64,000 bases of DNA from Saccharopolyspora indica (GCF_027853965.1 NZ_JAQGLB010000024.1:1-64000); one strand, 5' to 3'; shown: positions 1 to 8,998, numbered from the stretch's first letter. The notes: generated by a model not told the origin, from the sequence alone. Made by a program: numbers and translations.

Positions 1-3
1 GGG

Positions 4-122
4 TTGTCGGTGGCGATGGCGGGGAGGGTCCGCCCGGTCCCATTCCGAACCCGGTAGCTAAGCTCCCCAGCGCTGATGGTACTGCACTCGACAGGGTGTG
101 GGAGAGTAAGACACCGCCGACA
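4..122 (+). rRNA. rrf: 5S ribosomal RNA
   Basis: About 119 nt with the 5S hallmarks: the internal block CCATTCCGAACCCGG, the AGCTAAG segment, GATGGTACTGC and a GGGAGAGTA 3' domain. The 5' end (TGTCGGTGG, 5-13) pairs with the 3' end (CCGCCGACA, 114-122) to close helix I. It is followed at once by a strong terminator, so it is the last gene of an rRNA operon whose 23S gene lies off the left edge. Confidence 0.95.
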
Positions 123-133
123 CACTACACAGG

Positions 134-180
134 AAGGGCCTTGTGTCCTGGAGAAATCCAGAACACAAGGCCCTTCTTCT
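134..180 (+). terminator. rRNA operon intrinsic terminator
   Basis: A 13-bp perfect stem (134-146 with 163-175, AAGGGCCTTGTGT) is extended by a second 5-bp stem around a GAAA tetraloop and followed by TCTTCT. It lies 12 nt after the 5S gene. Confidence 0.9.
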
Positions 181-268
181 ATTTCCGGGAACGTTCGCAG
201 AACACCAGAGGTACCCCGCCGCCCACGGCTTCAGGCGGAGAATGGTGGGGCTTCGGGCTTCGAGGTCG

Positions 269-274
269 TACGCT
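269..274 (+). promoter_or_regulatory. -10 box TACGCT, leaderless amidotransferase transcript
   Basis: TACGCT lies 6 nt before the ATG at 281. In actinobacteria a TANNNT box at this distance places the transcription start on the start codon, which supports that start. Confidence 0.55.
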
Positions 275-280
275 GACGGC

Positions 281-1033
281 ATGGGTGGTGTGCGGATTCT
301 CGTTGTGCAGCCGTCGAGAACGGATCCTCCGGGGCCTCTCGGGGAGTGGCTGGTGGCGGCCGGGGCCGAGATCGATGTCGTCCTGCCGGCCGAGCAGGAG
401 TTGCCCGCCGATTTCAGCGAGCACCAGGGGCTGGTCGTCCTCGGTGGTGAGATGGGCGTCTACGACGACGCGGAGCACCCCTGGCTGGCCGGTGTTCGGG
501 CGCTGCTGAGCAAGGCAGTGGGTGAGCGGGTGCCGGTCATGGCGCTGTGCCTGGGTGCCCAGCTGCTGGCCGCTGCGACCGGGGGGCAGGTGCGGGCGGC
601 GCGCAAGGGACCGGAGGTCGGCACGTTGCTGATCGCCAAGCGCGATGTCGCTGCCGAGGACTCGCTGTTCGGCCCGGTTCCGCTGACGCCGGACGTCCTG
701 CAGTTCCACACCGACGAGGTGGCGGTCCTGCCGCCCACCGCTCAGCTGCTGGCCTCTTCGCCGAAGTGCGAGAACCAGCTCTTCCGGGTCGGCGACTGCG
801 CTTACGGGTTGCAGTTCCACATCGAGACGACGACGGAGCGGGTGCTGGACTGGGCGGAGCTGTCCCCGGACGTCGCTGCCGCGGCGCGGCCCGGTCAGCT
901 CGACCCGGCGCACCTCGACGAGTTCCACGCGGATCTGGCCGAGACCTGGCAGCCGGTGGCGGAGCGGTTCGTGCGGTTCGTGGGTACGGCGCCGGAGGAT
1001 CGCAAGGCCAGCAGATTCCTGCCGCTGGCGTGA
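281..1033 (+). CDS. Class I glutamine amidotransferase (GMP synthase GATase-like)
   Basis: A 250-residue stand-alone class I (triad) glutamine amidotransferase domain, predicted to release ammonia from glutamine in the cytoplasm for an unidentified acceptor. The nucleophile elbow ALCLGAQLL gives Cys90, and the LQFHIE motif gives His180 and Glu182, so the triad is complete. The oxyanion-strand motif VLGGEMGV (about residues 53-60) is also present. No synthetase domain is attached. The frame stays open further upstream, but the ATG at 281 is preceded by a leaderless-type -10 box and gives the usual family N-terminus. It sits beside glnE and near glnA, as related genes do in other actinobacteria, so a link to glutamine nitrogen handling is inferred. 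The acceptor substrate is unknown. Confidence 0.85.
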   Translation: MGGVRILVVQPSRTDPPGPLGEWLVAAGAEIDVVLPAEQELPADFSEHQGLVVLGGEMGVYDDAEHPWLAGVRALLSKAVGERVPVMALCLGAQLLAAATGGQVRAARKGPEVGTLLIAKRDVAAEDSLFGPVPLTPDVLQFHTDEVAVLPPTAQLLASSPKCENQLFRVGDCAYGLQFHIETTTERVLDWAELSPDVAAAARPGQLDPAHLDEFHADLAETWQPVAERFVRFVGTAPEDRKASRFLPLA

Positions 1034-1073
1034 TCACCGCCAGGTCGGGTCCGCGCCGGGACGCGGCGCGGAC

Positions 1074-1079
1074 TACGGT
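1074..1079 (+). promoter_or_regulatory. -10 box TACGGT, leaderless glnE transcript
   Basis: TACGGT ends 6 nt before the glnE ATG at 1086. The spacing fits a leaderless mRNA. Confidence 0.55.
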
Positions 1080-1085
1080 CGGGTA

Positions 1086-4000
1086 ATGGCCAACAGCAAC
1101 TCGTCGCGCTCGGGTTCGGTGCCGTCTCCCGCTCGGTACGGGTTCACCGACGCGTCACGTGCTGAGGCCCAGCTGCGCCGCGCCGGCTGGTGGTCGGACG
1201 GCGGCCCGGGAGCGGCCGAGCCGATCGTGTCCGCGTTGTCGCGGACTCCCGATCCGGACCTGGCGCTGCACTCCCTGGACCGGTTCCGGGATGCCGCGGA
1301 GGCGGAGTGGGCGGAGTTCTCCCGTGCGCTGGTGGACGATCCGGGTTTGCGCGCCCGGCTGTTCGGCGTCTTCGGCGCTTCCACGGCCTTCGCCGACCAC
1401 CTCGTGGCGCACCCGGATGACTGGCAGCGGCTGCGCTCCGGCGCCGCTGTCGCGAGAACGCTGGAGGAACGCACCGCGGTGCTCCTGGCGGCGGTGGGCG
1501 CCGACGGGAGTGGTGATCCTGGAACTCCCGGTGGCCCGGTGGCGGAGCTGCACGGACCGGATGCGGTCAGCGCGCTGCGCCGGGCGTATCGCGGGCTGCT
1601 GATGGACGTCGCCGGGCAGGACATGGCCGGTGTCGTCGATCCGTCCCTGCCCAAGCTGCTGTACGAGGACGTGGCCGCGACGTTGTCGGACGTGGCCGTC
1701 GCGGCTCTGCGCGCGGCGTTGTCGGTCGCGGTGGCCGAGTTGAAGCTGTCCGGCGTGGCGGAGGTGCCGCGGCTCTCGGTGATCGCGATGGGCAAGTGCG
1801 GTGGCCGGGAGCTGAACTACGTCAGCGATGTCGACGTCGTGTTCGTCGCCGGCGACGAAGCGGAGATCCCGGCCGCGATCCGGTTGGCCAGCCTGATGAT
1901 GCGGGTGGCCGGGCCCGCCTTCTTCGAGGTCGACGCGGCGCTGCGCCCGGAGGGCAAGGCCGGGGCGCTGGTGCGGACGCTCGACGGGCACCTGAGCTAC
2001 TACCGCCGGTGGGCGCGCACGTGGGAGTTCCAGGCGCTGCTCAAGGCGCGTCCGGTGGCCGGGGACGCGGAGCTCGGCGCGGACTACCTCGCCGCGGTGC
2101 AGCCGCTGGTGTGGACCGCGGCGGAGCGCGAGGGCTTCGTGGCCGATGTGCGCTCGATGCGGCGCCGGGTCGAGGACCACGTTCCCTCCGAGCTTTCCGA
2201 GCGCGAGCTCAAGCTCGGGCGTGGCGGGTTGCGCGACGTGGAGTTCGCCGTGCAGCTGCTGCAGATGGTTCACGGCCGCAGCGACGATTCGCTCCGCCCG
2301 ACGTCCACGTTGGATGCCTTGCGGGCCTTGGGCGAAGGCGGGTACGTGGCTCGCACCGATGCCGCGGATCTGGTGGATTCCTACCGGTTCCTGCGCACCG
2401 TCGAGCACCGGTTGCAGCTGCGGCAGCTGCGCCGGACGCACCTGTTCCCGGCTTTCGACGACGCCGATGCGCTGGGCGTGCTGGCGCGGGCGGCCGGGCT
2501 GCGCTCCAGCGGGCGGAACACGGCGGCGCAGGCGCTGGTGGCGGAGTTCCGGCGGCACAGCAACCGGGTTCGGCGACTGCACGAGAAGCTGTTCTACCGC
2601 CCGCTGCTGGAGGCGGTCGCGAAGGTGCCCACGGCGGCGCTGCGCCTGACGACCTCGGCAGCGGTGGAGCGCTTGGCCGCGCTCGGTTACACCTCGCCGG
2701 AGGGCGCGTTGCGCCACATCGGTGCTTTGACCTCGGGAGTGTCCCGGCGGGCCAGCATCCAGGGCACGCTGTTGCCGATGCTGTTGGACCTGCTGGCGAA
2801 CACCCCCGACCCCGACGGCGGGTTGCTCGCGTACCGCAAGGTGTCCGAGGCGTTGGCGGAAACCCCTTGGTACTTGCGGTTGTTGCGCGACGAGGGCGTG
2901 GTGGCCGAGCGGCTGGCGCAGCTGCTCGGCACCTCGAAGCTGGTTCCGGAGCTGCTGGTGCGGGCGCCGGAGGTGCTGCGGTTGTTGTCCGACACCCCGG
3001 CGCTGGCCGGACGTGATCCGATGGAGGCCTCGGTTTCGCTGCGCAGCACCGTCGCGCGCTACTCGGAACCGGGGAGAGCCGCTGCCGCGGCGCGTTCGCT
3101 GCGGCGGCACGAGCTGCTGCGCATCGCCTGCGGCGATCTGCTCGGCCTGGTCGAGCCGACCGCGGTGTTCCACGCGCTGTCGAACATCTGGGCCGCGGTG
3201 CTGGAATCCGCGCTGGACGTGTCCATCCGGGACACCGCGAAGGCGACCGGTGAGATCCCGGCTCGGATCGCGGTGATCGGGATGGGCCGGCTGGGCGGCG
3301 CGGAGCTCGGCTACGGCTCCGACGCCGACGTGATGTTCGTGTGCGAACCGGTGACCGGCGCGGAGGAGACCGCGGCGGTGCGGTTCGCGACCGCGGTCGT
3401 CGAGCAGGTGCGGCGGTTGCTGGGCGCGCCGAGCCAGGATCCGCCGCTGGAGGTCGACATCGACCTGCGGCCGGAAGGCCGTCAGGGCGCACTGGTGCGG
3501 ACGCTGGACTCCTACCTCGCGTACTACCGGCGGTGGGGCGAGGCCTGGGAGGCCCAGGCGCTGTTGCGCGCGCGGCACGTCGCAGGTGATCAGGACCTGG
3601 GTGAGCGGTTCTGCCGGGCCATCGATCCGATCCGGTATCCCGAAGGCGGACTCGACGAGGCCAAGGCGCGGGAGATCCGGCGGATCAAGGCGCGGGTGGA
3701 TTCCGAGCGGTTGCCCCGCGGGGCGGATCCGGCGACGCACACCAAGCTCGGTCGCGGCGGCCTGGCCGACGTGGAGTGGACGCTGCAGCTGTTGCAGCTC
3801 CAGCACGCCCACGAGCACCCGGCGCTGCGCACGACCTCGACGCTGGACGGGCTGCGGGCCGCGACCGAGGCGGGTCTGCTGGACGCCGGGGATGCCGATG
3901 AGCTGGCGGAGGCGTGGACGTTGGCGATGCGCGTGCGCAACGCGGTGATGCTCGTCCGCGGCAAGCCGGGGGACCAGCTGCCCAAGCAGACCCGGGAGTT

Positions 4001-4124
4001 GAACGCGGTGGCCGCTGCGCTGGGGTATCCGGCGGAGGTCGACACCGGGGAGGTCGTCGACGACTACCTCCGCGTCACCCGGCACGCCCGCGCTGTCGTG
4101 GAGCGGGTGTTCTACGGGGCCTGA
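1086..4124 (+). CDS. glnE: Bifunctional glutamine synthetase adenylyltransferase/deadenylylase
   Basis: A 1012-residue GlnE. This enzyme attaches AMP to a tyrosine of glutamine synthetase I to inactivate it and removes the AMP again when nitrogen is scarce. Two nucleotidyltransferase domains are visible. The N-terminal deadenylylase domain carries GxGKCGGRELNYVSDVD near 233-250 (Asp248, Asp250). The C-terminal adenylyltransferase domain carries MGRLGGAELGYGSDAD near 733-748 (Asp746, Asp748). Each is followed by a PII-uridylyl-transferase-like helical domain with the repeated motif KLGRGGLxDVE. Length is normal for the family. The target tyrosine is present in GlnA encoded about 8 kb downstream. 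The -10 box at 1074 implies leaderless transcription independent of the upstream amidotransferase gene. Confidence 0.97.
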   Translation: MANSNSSRSGSVPSPARYGFTDASRAEAQLRRAGWWSDGGPGAAEPIVSALSRTPDPDLALHSLDRFRDAAEAEWAEFSRALVDDPGLRARLFGVFGASTAFADHLVAHPDDWQRLRSGAAVARTLEERTAVLLAAVGADGSGDPGTPGGPVAELHGPDAVSALRRAYRGLLMDVAGQDMAGVVDPSLPKLLYEDVAATLSDVAVAALRAALSVAVAELKLSGVAEVPRLSVIAMGKCGGRELNYVSDVDVVFVAGDEAEIPAAIRLASLMMRVAGPAFFEVDAALRPEGKAGALVRTLDGHLSYYRRWARTWEFQALLKARPVAGDAELGADYLAAVQPLVWTAAEREGFVADVRSMRRRVEDHVPSELSERELKLGRGGLRDVEFAVQLLQMVHGRSDDSLRPTSTLDALRALGEGGYVARTDAADLVDSYRFLRTVEHRLQLRQLRRTHLFPAFDDADALGVLARAAGLRSSGRNTAAQALVAEFRRHSNRVRRLHEKLFYRPLLEAVAKVPTAALRLTTSAAVERLAALGYTSPEGALRHIGALTSGVSRRASIQGTLLPMLLDLLANTPDPDGGLLAYRKVSEALAETPWYLRLLRDEGVVAERLAQLLGTSKLVPELLVRAPEVLRLLSDTPALAGRDPMEASVSLRSTVARYSEPGRAAAAARSLRRHELLRIACGDLLGLVEPTAVFHALSNIWAAVLESALDVSIRDTAKATGEIPARIAVIGMGRLGGAELGYGSDADVMFVCEPVTGAEETAAVRFATAVVEQVRRLLGAPSQDPPLEVDIDLRPEGRQGALVRTLDSYLAYYRRWGEAWEAQALLRARHVAGDQDLGERFCRAIDPIRYPEGGLDEAKAREIRRIKARVDSERLPRGADPATHTKLGRGGLADVEWTLQLLQLQHAHEHPALRTTSTLDGLRAATEAGLLDAGDADELAEAWTLAMRVRNAVMLVRGKPGDQLPKQTRELNAVAAALGYPAEVDTGEVVDDYLRVTRHARAVVERVFYGA

Positions 4125-4129
4125 GCTCC

Positions 4130-4135
4130 TAGGGT
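4130..4135 (+). promoter_or_regulatory. -10 box TAGGGT, leaderless GNAT transcript
   Basis: TAGGGT lies 7 nt before the ATG at 4143 and begins 5 nt after the glnE stop, so the GNAT gene probably has its own promoter. Confidence 0.5.
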
Positions 4136-4142
4136 GGTACTC

Positions 4143-4655
4143 ATGATCGATCTGCGACCCGCCCAGGAAGAAGATCATCCGGTGATCGTGGCGGCCATCC
4201 AGCGGTGGTGGTCGGATTCGCGCAGCCCGGAAGCCGCTCGTGAGCTGTCGCTGCTCGTGCCCCGGCTGTTCCTGCAGCACTTCGCCGGGACCAGCCTGGT
4301 CGCCGAGCGGGACGGCCGGATGGCGGGCTTCCTGATCGGTTTCGGCTCGGCTGACCGCGCCTCGGACGCTTACGTCCACTTCGTCGGGGTCGACCCGGAG
4401 CTGCGCCGGTCCGGGCTCGCGCGCCGGTTGTACGGCGAATTCTTCGCCGCGGTCGCTCGTGCCGGGCGCACCCGCGTGCACTGCGTCACCTCACCGGCCA
4501 ACACCGGTTCGATCGCCTTCCACCGGAGAATGGGTTTCGAGCTCACCGGCGGAGATGCCGAAATCGGCGGAATTCCGGTGCACCGCGATTACGACGGACC
4601 CGGCCACGACCGGGTTTGCTTCGTGCGGGAGGTCGATCCGGCCGAATTCCGCTGA
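4143..4655 (+). CDS. GNAT family N-acetyltransferase
   Basis: A 170-residue GCN5-related acetyltransferase that would transfer the acetyl group of acetyl-CoA to an amine; the substrate is unknown. The acetyl-CoA loop (motif A) is seen as VGVDPELRRSGLARRLY around residues 80-100. It is followed by the typical NTGSIAFHRRMGFE motif that ends the fold. A GTG three codons upstream (4134) is possible, but the ATG at 4143 is preferred because a TAGGGT -10 box lies 7 nt before it. The gene follows glnE by 18 nt on the same strand. The family is very diverse and neighbours do not reveal the target. Confidence 0.85.
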   Translation: MIDLRPAQEEDHPVIVAAIQRWWSDSRSPEAARELSLLVPRLFLQHFAGTSLVAERDGRMAGFLIGFGSADRASDAYVHFVGVDPELRRSGLARRLYGEFFAAVARAGRTRVHCVTSPANTGSIAFHRRMGFELTGGDAEIGGIPVHRDYDGPGHDRVCFVREVDPAEFR

Positions 4656-4950
4656 GCCGCCGGCAGGCCGTCGAGTGCTCCGGAAGGCGCAGTGCCGTTC
4701 GGCATTCGCGGTTCTCGGTCGACCGGGTGGATCACGCCGATCGCCCGTCGCCGCTTCTCCTTTCGGTCGGCGGAACCGCGTGTTCTTTTCCGGTGCGGGC
4801 AAAGCGTTTTCGGGCGTGCGTGCGGTTCGGTGCGCAAAACGGTCCGGAAATGCCGCAATGGTTTCGGCGAACCCGGTCGGCGGTCCCAGATTGCCGAATT
4901 CGCCAGTACCCTGCGCGCAGGAAGGCAGGGCGGCGAACAGGGGACTGCCG
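4656..4950. other. Non-coding gap between GNAT and SMP-30 genes
   Basis: A 295-bp stretch without a convincing gene. It is slightly less GC-rich than its surroundings. A TACCCT hexamer at 4907-4912 could be a -10 box giving a leader of about 35 nt for the downstream gene. No tRNA or strong terminator was seen. Confidence 0.5.
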
Positions 4951-5811
4951 ATGTCCGAGGACTTCGAAGTGCTCGTCGACCGGCAGGCGCTGTGCGGGGC
5001 GAGCCCGTTGTGGATGCCCGCGCTCAATTGCGTGCACTGGGTGGATCTGCTGCGCCGGGAATTGCACACCTTCCACCGGGATTCCGGCAGCGATGAAGTG
5101 CGGGTGCTGCCGGGGCCGGTGACGGCACTGGGCGCGACCCGGCAGGGACAGCTGATCGCCGCCGCCGGGCGCGGCTTCGCCCGGGTGCACCTCGGGCGCT
5201 CGGCGCTGGAACCGGTCGTCCAGGTGCGCAACGGCGATCGCATGGGTGTGGGTGCCTGCGACCCTGCCGGGCGGTTCGTGGCGGGCACCCAGACGCACTC
5301 CCGCGAGCTGCAGGGCAGCGGGATGTACGTGCTCGACGGTGACCGGGCGCGGTTGCTGGTCGACGGCGTGACGGCGGCCGGCGGGGTGGCGTGGAGCCCG
5401 GACGGCACGCGGATGTACCTGGTCGACGCGCGCACCATCTGGGCCTACGACTACGACCCGGAGCGCGCGATGGCGGTCTCCGGGCGGCAGTGGGTGGCGT
5501 GCGCCGAGGCGGAGGGCGAGCCGGAGGGGATCGCGGTGGACGCCGAGGGCTGCGTGTGGGTCGCGATGCACTGGACCGGGCGGATCCACCGGTACGCGCC
5601 CGGCGGAGATCTCGAAACCGTCCTGTGGGCGCCGACGCGGCGGATCACCAGCCTGGCCTTCGGCGGTTCGCGGCTGGAGGAGATGTACGTGACCTCGGCC
5701 TGCTACGGCTACGACGAGCTGGCACTGCTCGACGACCCGTGCGCCGGTGCTCTGCTGCGCTTCAAACCGGGCGTGCTCGGGGCCGCTCTGCAGCCCTGGC
5801 AGGGCATTTGA
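4951..5811 (+). CDS. SMP-30/gluconolactonase-like beta-propeller protein
   Basis: A 286-residue protein of the SMP-30/gluconolactonase/LRE family, a six-bladed beta-propeller whose active members hydrolyse sugar lactones with one divalent metal. Family motifs seen include AWSPDGTRMYLVDA near residues 144-157, GEPEGIAVDAEGCVWVA near 188-204 and ITSLAFGG. Two usual metal ligands look altered: the glutamate of the N-terminal GESPLW motif reads GASPLW, and the asparagine before WSPDG is absent. Lactonase activity is therefore doubtful. The ATG at 4951 was chosen over a longer in-frame opening because it begins the family homology, with a purine-rich AACAGGGGAC upstream. It is convergent with the SARP gene, 20 nt away. 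Confidence 0.75.
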   Translation: MSEDFEVLVDRQALCGASPLWMPALNCVHWVDLLRRELHTFHRDSGSDEVRVLPGPVTALGATRQGQLIAAAGRGFARVHLGRSALEPVVQVRNGDRMGVGACDPAGRFVAGTQTHSRELQGSGMYVLDGDRARLLVDGVTAAGGVAWSPDGTRMYLVDARTIWAYDYDPERAMAVSGRQWVACAEAEGEPEGIAVDAEGCVWVAMHWTGRIHRYAPGGDLETVLWAPTRRITSLAFGGSRLEEMYVTSACYGYDELALLDDPCAGALLRFKPGVLGAALQPWQGI

Positions 5812-5831
5812 GCCGCTGTTAATAGCCGATC

Positions 5832-8800
5832 TCAGAAATCGGTGCTACTGGTCGGCTCTTCGGCGCCTGCGGCGAACTCGGCGGCGAAGGCCGCGTCGCT
5901 CAGCACTGCGCGGATTCGGGCGGTGATGCGGTCCACGTCGCCGCGTTCGGCCTCCGGCAACGGGGCGCCGACGGATTCGCGAGCTCGTGCCGCCGCGCCC
6001 AGAAGCCGAGCTGCCCGCTCTGGTTGTTCCAGGAGTGCGTAGGCGCCGGCCAGACCTTCGTGGGCGAGGGCGATGGCGCGCGGGTCGCCGCTTTCGCGGG
6101 CAACGGTGAGGCTTTGGCCGTGCAGGGCGAGGGCTGTCCGGGCGTCCCCGCGTTGCTCGCCGAGGAAGCCGAGCTCGGCGAGCAGCAGGGCCGGGCCGGG
6201 ACCGAACTCGACTTCCCGGTGCCAGTCGAGCGTTCTGCGCAGGTGCTTCTCGGCGAGAGCCCAGTCGCCCTCGCGCCGCGCTCCGAGGGCGAGGCCGATC
6301 TCGGCGTGGATCTCGCCCGCCGCGTAGCCGTGCTCGGCCGCCCGGGTCATCGCCTCCCGGTGCAGGGCGGCTGCCTGCCGGAAGTCGCCGGTCTGGAGGG
6401 CGACCCGGCCGAGCCCGGTGATCCGGTCGGCGGCGGCCGCCCGGAAACCCAGTTCTTCGGCCAGTTCGAGGCCGGTCCGGTGCAGGTGTTCTGCGCGCGC
6501 GTAGTCGCCGGTGATCGAGGCCAGCGCTGCCAGCGGGTAGGCGGTCTGCAACTGGCCCCAGCGGTCGCCGAGCTCCGCGAAGATCTCTTGGGCTTCCTCG
6601 GCGTTTCGGCGCAGTGCGACGAGATTTCCGCGCAGCAGGGCCTGAGTGGCCCTGGTGCTCTGCGCGGCAGCGATTCCCCAGCGGTCATCGGCCGCCCGGA
6701 ACCGCTCCAGGGCACGATCCACCAGAACTTCGCTGCGGGCCAGGTCTTCACCTGCGTTGAGCGCGGCGTAGCCGAGGAACCATTCGGCGCGTGCGCAACC
6801 GGTGGCTGCGTCGGGGAGTGCGGAATCGCTGTGCTCCTCGCCGACCAGCATGGCGAACGCCGCGTGCCATAGAGCGGCCTGCGAACGGAGTGCCGTGTCG
6901 CCGCCGAGGTGGCGGACTTCGCCGAGCGATCGCCGGGCCTCGCTCAGCCGACCGCGCAGGAACCAGTACCACGTGGAGTCGAGCGCCAAGCGGAGCGCTG
7001 CGGTGCCGTCCGCCAGCTGCGCGGCGCGCTCCAGGGCAACGCGGAGGTTGCCGCTCTCGCGGTCCAGCAGCGCGAGCCAGCGGTGCTGGTCGGGTCCCCG
7101 GAGCTCGGCAGCGGCCCGTCCGATCAGCTCCGCGTAGTACGTGCGGTGGTCGTCGTGGAGAGCATCGGATTCGCCTGCCTCCGCCAGGCGTTCTCGCGCG
7201 TAGGCCGAAACGGTTTCCGGCAACCGGTACCGGGGTTCCTCGGTGGCGGTGACCATCGAGCGGTCCACCAGCCTGATCATCGGGTCGAGGACGTCTTCGC
7301 CGCACACGGTTTCGGCGGCGTCGAGGGTGCATCCGCCGGTGAAGGCCGACAGCCTGCGCAGGAGCCGTCGTTCGTCGTCGGCGAGCAGCTCCCAGCTCCA
7401 GTCGATCACCGCCCGGAGGGTTCGCTGGCGCGGTGGCGCGCCGCGGTGACCGCCGGCGAGCAGGCGGAACCTGTCGTCCAGCCGGGCGGACAGCTCGCGC
7501 ACGCCCAGCGCGCGGACCCGAGTGGCGGCCAGCTCCAGCGCGAGCGGGATCCGGTCGAGGCGGCGGCAGATCGTCGCGACGGCCTCCGCGTTGTGCTCGG
7601 TGACGGCGAACCCCGGCGCGGAGGCCGCCGCGCGCAGCGCGAAGAGCTGCTCGGCGTCGGCCTGCCGCAGCGGGGGCACCGTCCACACCGCTTCTCCGGC
7701 CAAGCCGAGCGGTTCTCTGCTGGTGGCCAGGACGCGCAATCCCGGGGCCGCGGACAGGATCCCGCGCACGACCTCGGCAGCCTCGTCGATGACGTGCTCG
7801 CAGTTGTCCAGCAGCAGGAGGAACCGCCTCGAACGCAGGGCCGCGACGAGCCCGAGCGCTCCTTCCTCGCGGATGCCCAGCGCCGCGCTCAGCTGTTCGG
7901 TCACCTCCGCCGATCCGGCGAGGCCCACCTTCCGGACGCCGTCGGGGAAGTCGCCGACCGCCTGGCGGGCCACCTCGTCGGCGAGCCGCGTCTTGCCGAC
8001 CCCGCCCGGGCCGGTCAGCGTCACCAGCCGGTTGCCTGCGAGCAGCTCGCGCACCGCGGGCACCGCGTCTTCGCGCCCGACCAGGTCGGTGAGCGGTGCT
8101 TCCAGCTCGTTCGGAATCCGTTCCCGGGCAGGCGGAACCGCTCCCAGGGACGCGTCGTGCTCGAGGATGGACTGGTGCAGCGCCGTCAGTTCCGGGCCCG
8201 GGTCGACGCCCAGCTGCTCGGCCAGCTCGGCCCGCAGTCCGGTGTAGACGGTCAGCGCCTCGGATTGCCGTCCGGCCAGGTAGAGCGCTTTGATCTGCGC
8301 GGCGCGCAGCCGTTCCCGCAGCGGGTGCCGGGCCGCAGGCTCGTCGAGATCGCCGATCAGCGCGTGGTGTTCGCCCAGCTGCAGGCGGGTTTCGGCCAGC
8401 GCTTCCACGGCGGTCAGCCGCTGCTCCTCGAACCGCGCGGCCGCGGTGCGCAGGAACTCGACGTCGTCGAAGCCCGCCAGGGCGTCGCCGGTCCACAGCG
8501 CCAGTGCTTCCCGCAGCAGGTCGGCCCTGCTGTGCGGGTCCTCGGTGCGGTACGCGGTGGCGGTGAGGTCGGCGAACCGCTGGGAGTCCAGGTCTTCCGG
8601 GCGGATGCGCAAGCGGTATCCCGGCGGTTTCGCCTCCACTTCGGTCGCGTCGTCGGTTCGGGAGAGCGCGCGGCGCAGCCGCGAGACCTTGGTCTGCAGG
8701 GCACCGGCCGGGTTGCCGGGAGGCCGCTCGCCCCACAGGACGTCCACCAGCTGGTCGGTCGAGACCGCACGTCCTTCGTGGACGAGCAGCACGGCCAGCA

Positions 8801-8885
8801 GCGCGCGCACCTTCGGCTCGGGGACTTCGACGGTGCTGCCGGTTCGCGTCCGGACGGTGAGCGGGCCGAGCACCTCGAAGTACAT
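5832..8885 (-). CDS. AfsR/SARP-family transcriptional regulator with NB-ARC and TPR domains
   Basis: A 1017-residue large SARP. Domains in order: an OmpR-like winged-helix DNA-binding domain (about 1-95), a bacterial transcriptional activation domain (about 100-245), an NB-ARC/AAA-type ATPase with P-loop GPGGVGKT at 292-299 and Walker B FLLLLDN near 355-361, and a long C-terminal TPR-like helical array (about 600-1000). Such proteins activate secondary-metabolite or stress genes by binding direct repeats near promoters, with ATP and partner binding as switch. The start is an ATG 6 nt after a TACTGT -10 box. It is divergent from two imine-reductase genes, and the 113-bp space between them holds a two-unit direct repeat that could be its binding site. 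Confidence 0.9.
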   Translation of the reverse strand: MYFEVLGPLTVRTRTGSTVEVPEPKVRALLAVLLVHEGRAVSTDQLVDVLWGERPPGNPAGALQTKVSRLRRALSRTDDATEVEAKPPGYRLRIRPEDLDSQRFADLTATAYRTEDPHSRADLLREALALWTGDALAGFDDVEFLRTAAARFEEQRLTAVEALAETRLQLGEHHALIGDLDEPAARHPLRERLRAAQIKALYLAGRQSEALTVYTGLRAELAEQLGVDPGPELTALHQSILEHDASLGAVPPARERIPNELEAPLTDLVGREDAVPAVRELLAGNRLVTLTGPGGVGKTRLADEVARQAVGDFPDGVRKVGLAGSAEVTEQLSAALGIREEGALGLVAALRSRRFLLLLDNCEHVIDEAAEVVRGILSAAPGLRVLATSREPLGLAGEAVWTVPPLRQADAEQLFALRAAASAPGFAVTEHNAEAVATICRRLDRIPLALELAATRVRALGVRELSARLDDRFRLLAGGHRGAPPRQRTLRAVIDWSWELLADDERRLLRRLSAFTGGCTLDAAETVCGEDVLDPMIRLVDRSMVTATEEPRYRLPETVSAYARERLAEAGESDALHDDHRTYYAELIGRAAAELRGPDQHRWLALLDRESGNLRVALERAAQLADGTAALRLALDSTWYWFLRGRLSEARRSLGEVRHLGGDTALRSQAALWHAAFAMLVGEEHSDSALPDAATGCARAEWFLGYAALNAGEDLARSEVLVDRALERFRAADDRWGIAAAQSTRATQALLRGNLVALRRNAEEAQEIFAELGDRWGQLQTAYPLAALASITGDYARAEHLHRTGLELAEELGFRAAAADRITGLGRVALQTGDFRQAAALHREAMTRAAEHGYAAGEIHAEIGLALGARREGDWALAEKHLRRTLDWHREVEFGPGPALLLAELGFLGEQRGDARTALALHGQSLTVARESGDPRAIALAHEGLAGAYALLEQPERAARLLGAAARARESVGAPLPEAERGDVDRITARIRAVLSDAAFAAEFAAGAEEPTSSTDF

Positions 8886-8891
8886 GGCTGA

Positions 8892-8897
8892 ACAGTA
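8892..8897 (-). promoter_or_regulatory. -10 box TACTGT, leaderless SARP transcript
   Basis: On the minus strand TACTGT lies 6 nt before the SARP ATG (8885). Confidence 0.5.
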
Positions 8898-8912
8898 ACC
8901 GGCCGACCGGAT

Positions 8913-8957
8913 CCGCCAGCGGTTCGACAGGGTTCCGCCAGCGCCGGGCGACAGGGT
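8913..8957. promoter_or_regulatory. Two-unit direct repeat between SARP and imine reductase genes
   Basis: CCGCCAGCG recurs at 8913 and 8935 (22-nt shift) and CGACAGGGT at 8925 and 8949 (24-nt shift). SARP proteins are known to bind short direct repeats on one helix face, and 22 bp is two helical turns. It lies in the shared divergent promoter region, just upstream of the SARP -10 box. Binding is inferred. Confidence 0.5.
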
Positions 8958-8998
8958 GTGGACACCGAGCGATCAGCAGGAAGCGAAGGAGTCAGCAC

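Noticed and set aside
1155..4481. A 1108-codon open frame antisense to glnE
   Set aside because: It mirrors glnE in a high-GC gene where the antisense frame is naturally free of stops; its composition (rich in His, Arg, Gln, Pro) and lack of any motif show it is a shadow.
4656..4950. A tRNA or small gene in the gap before the SMP-30 gene
   Set aside because: No cloverleaf or ribosome site with a convincing frame was found.
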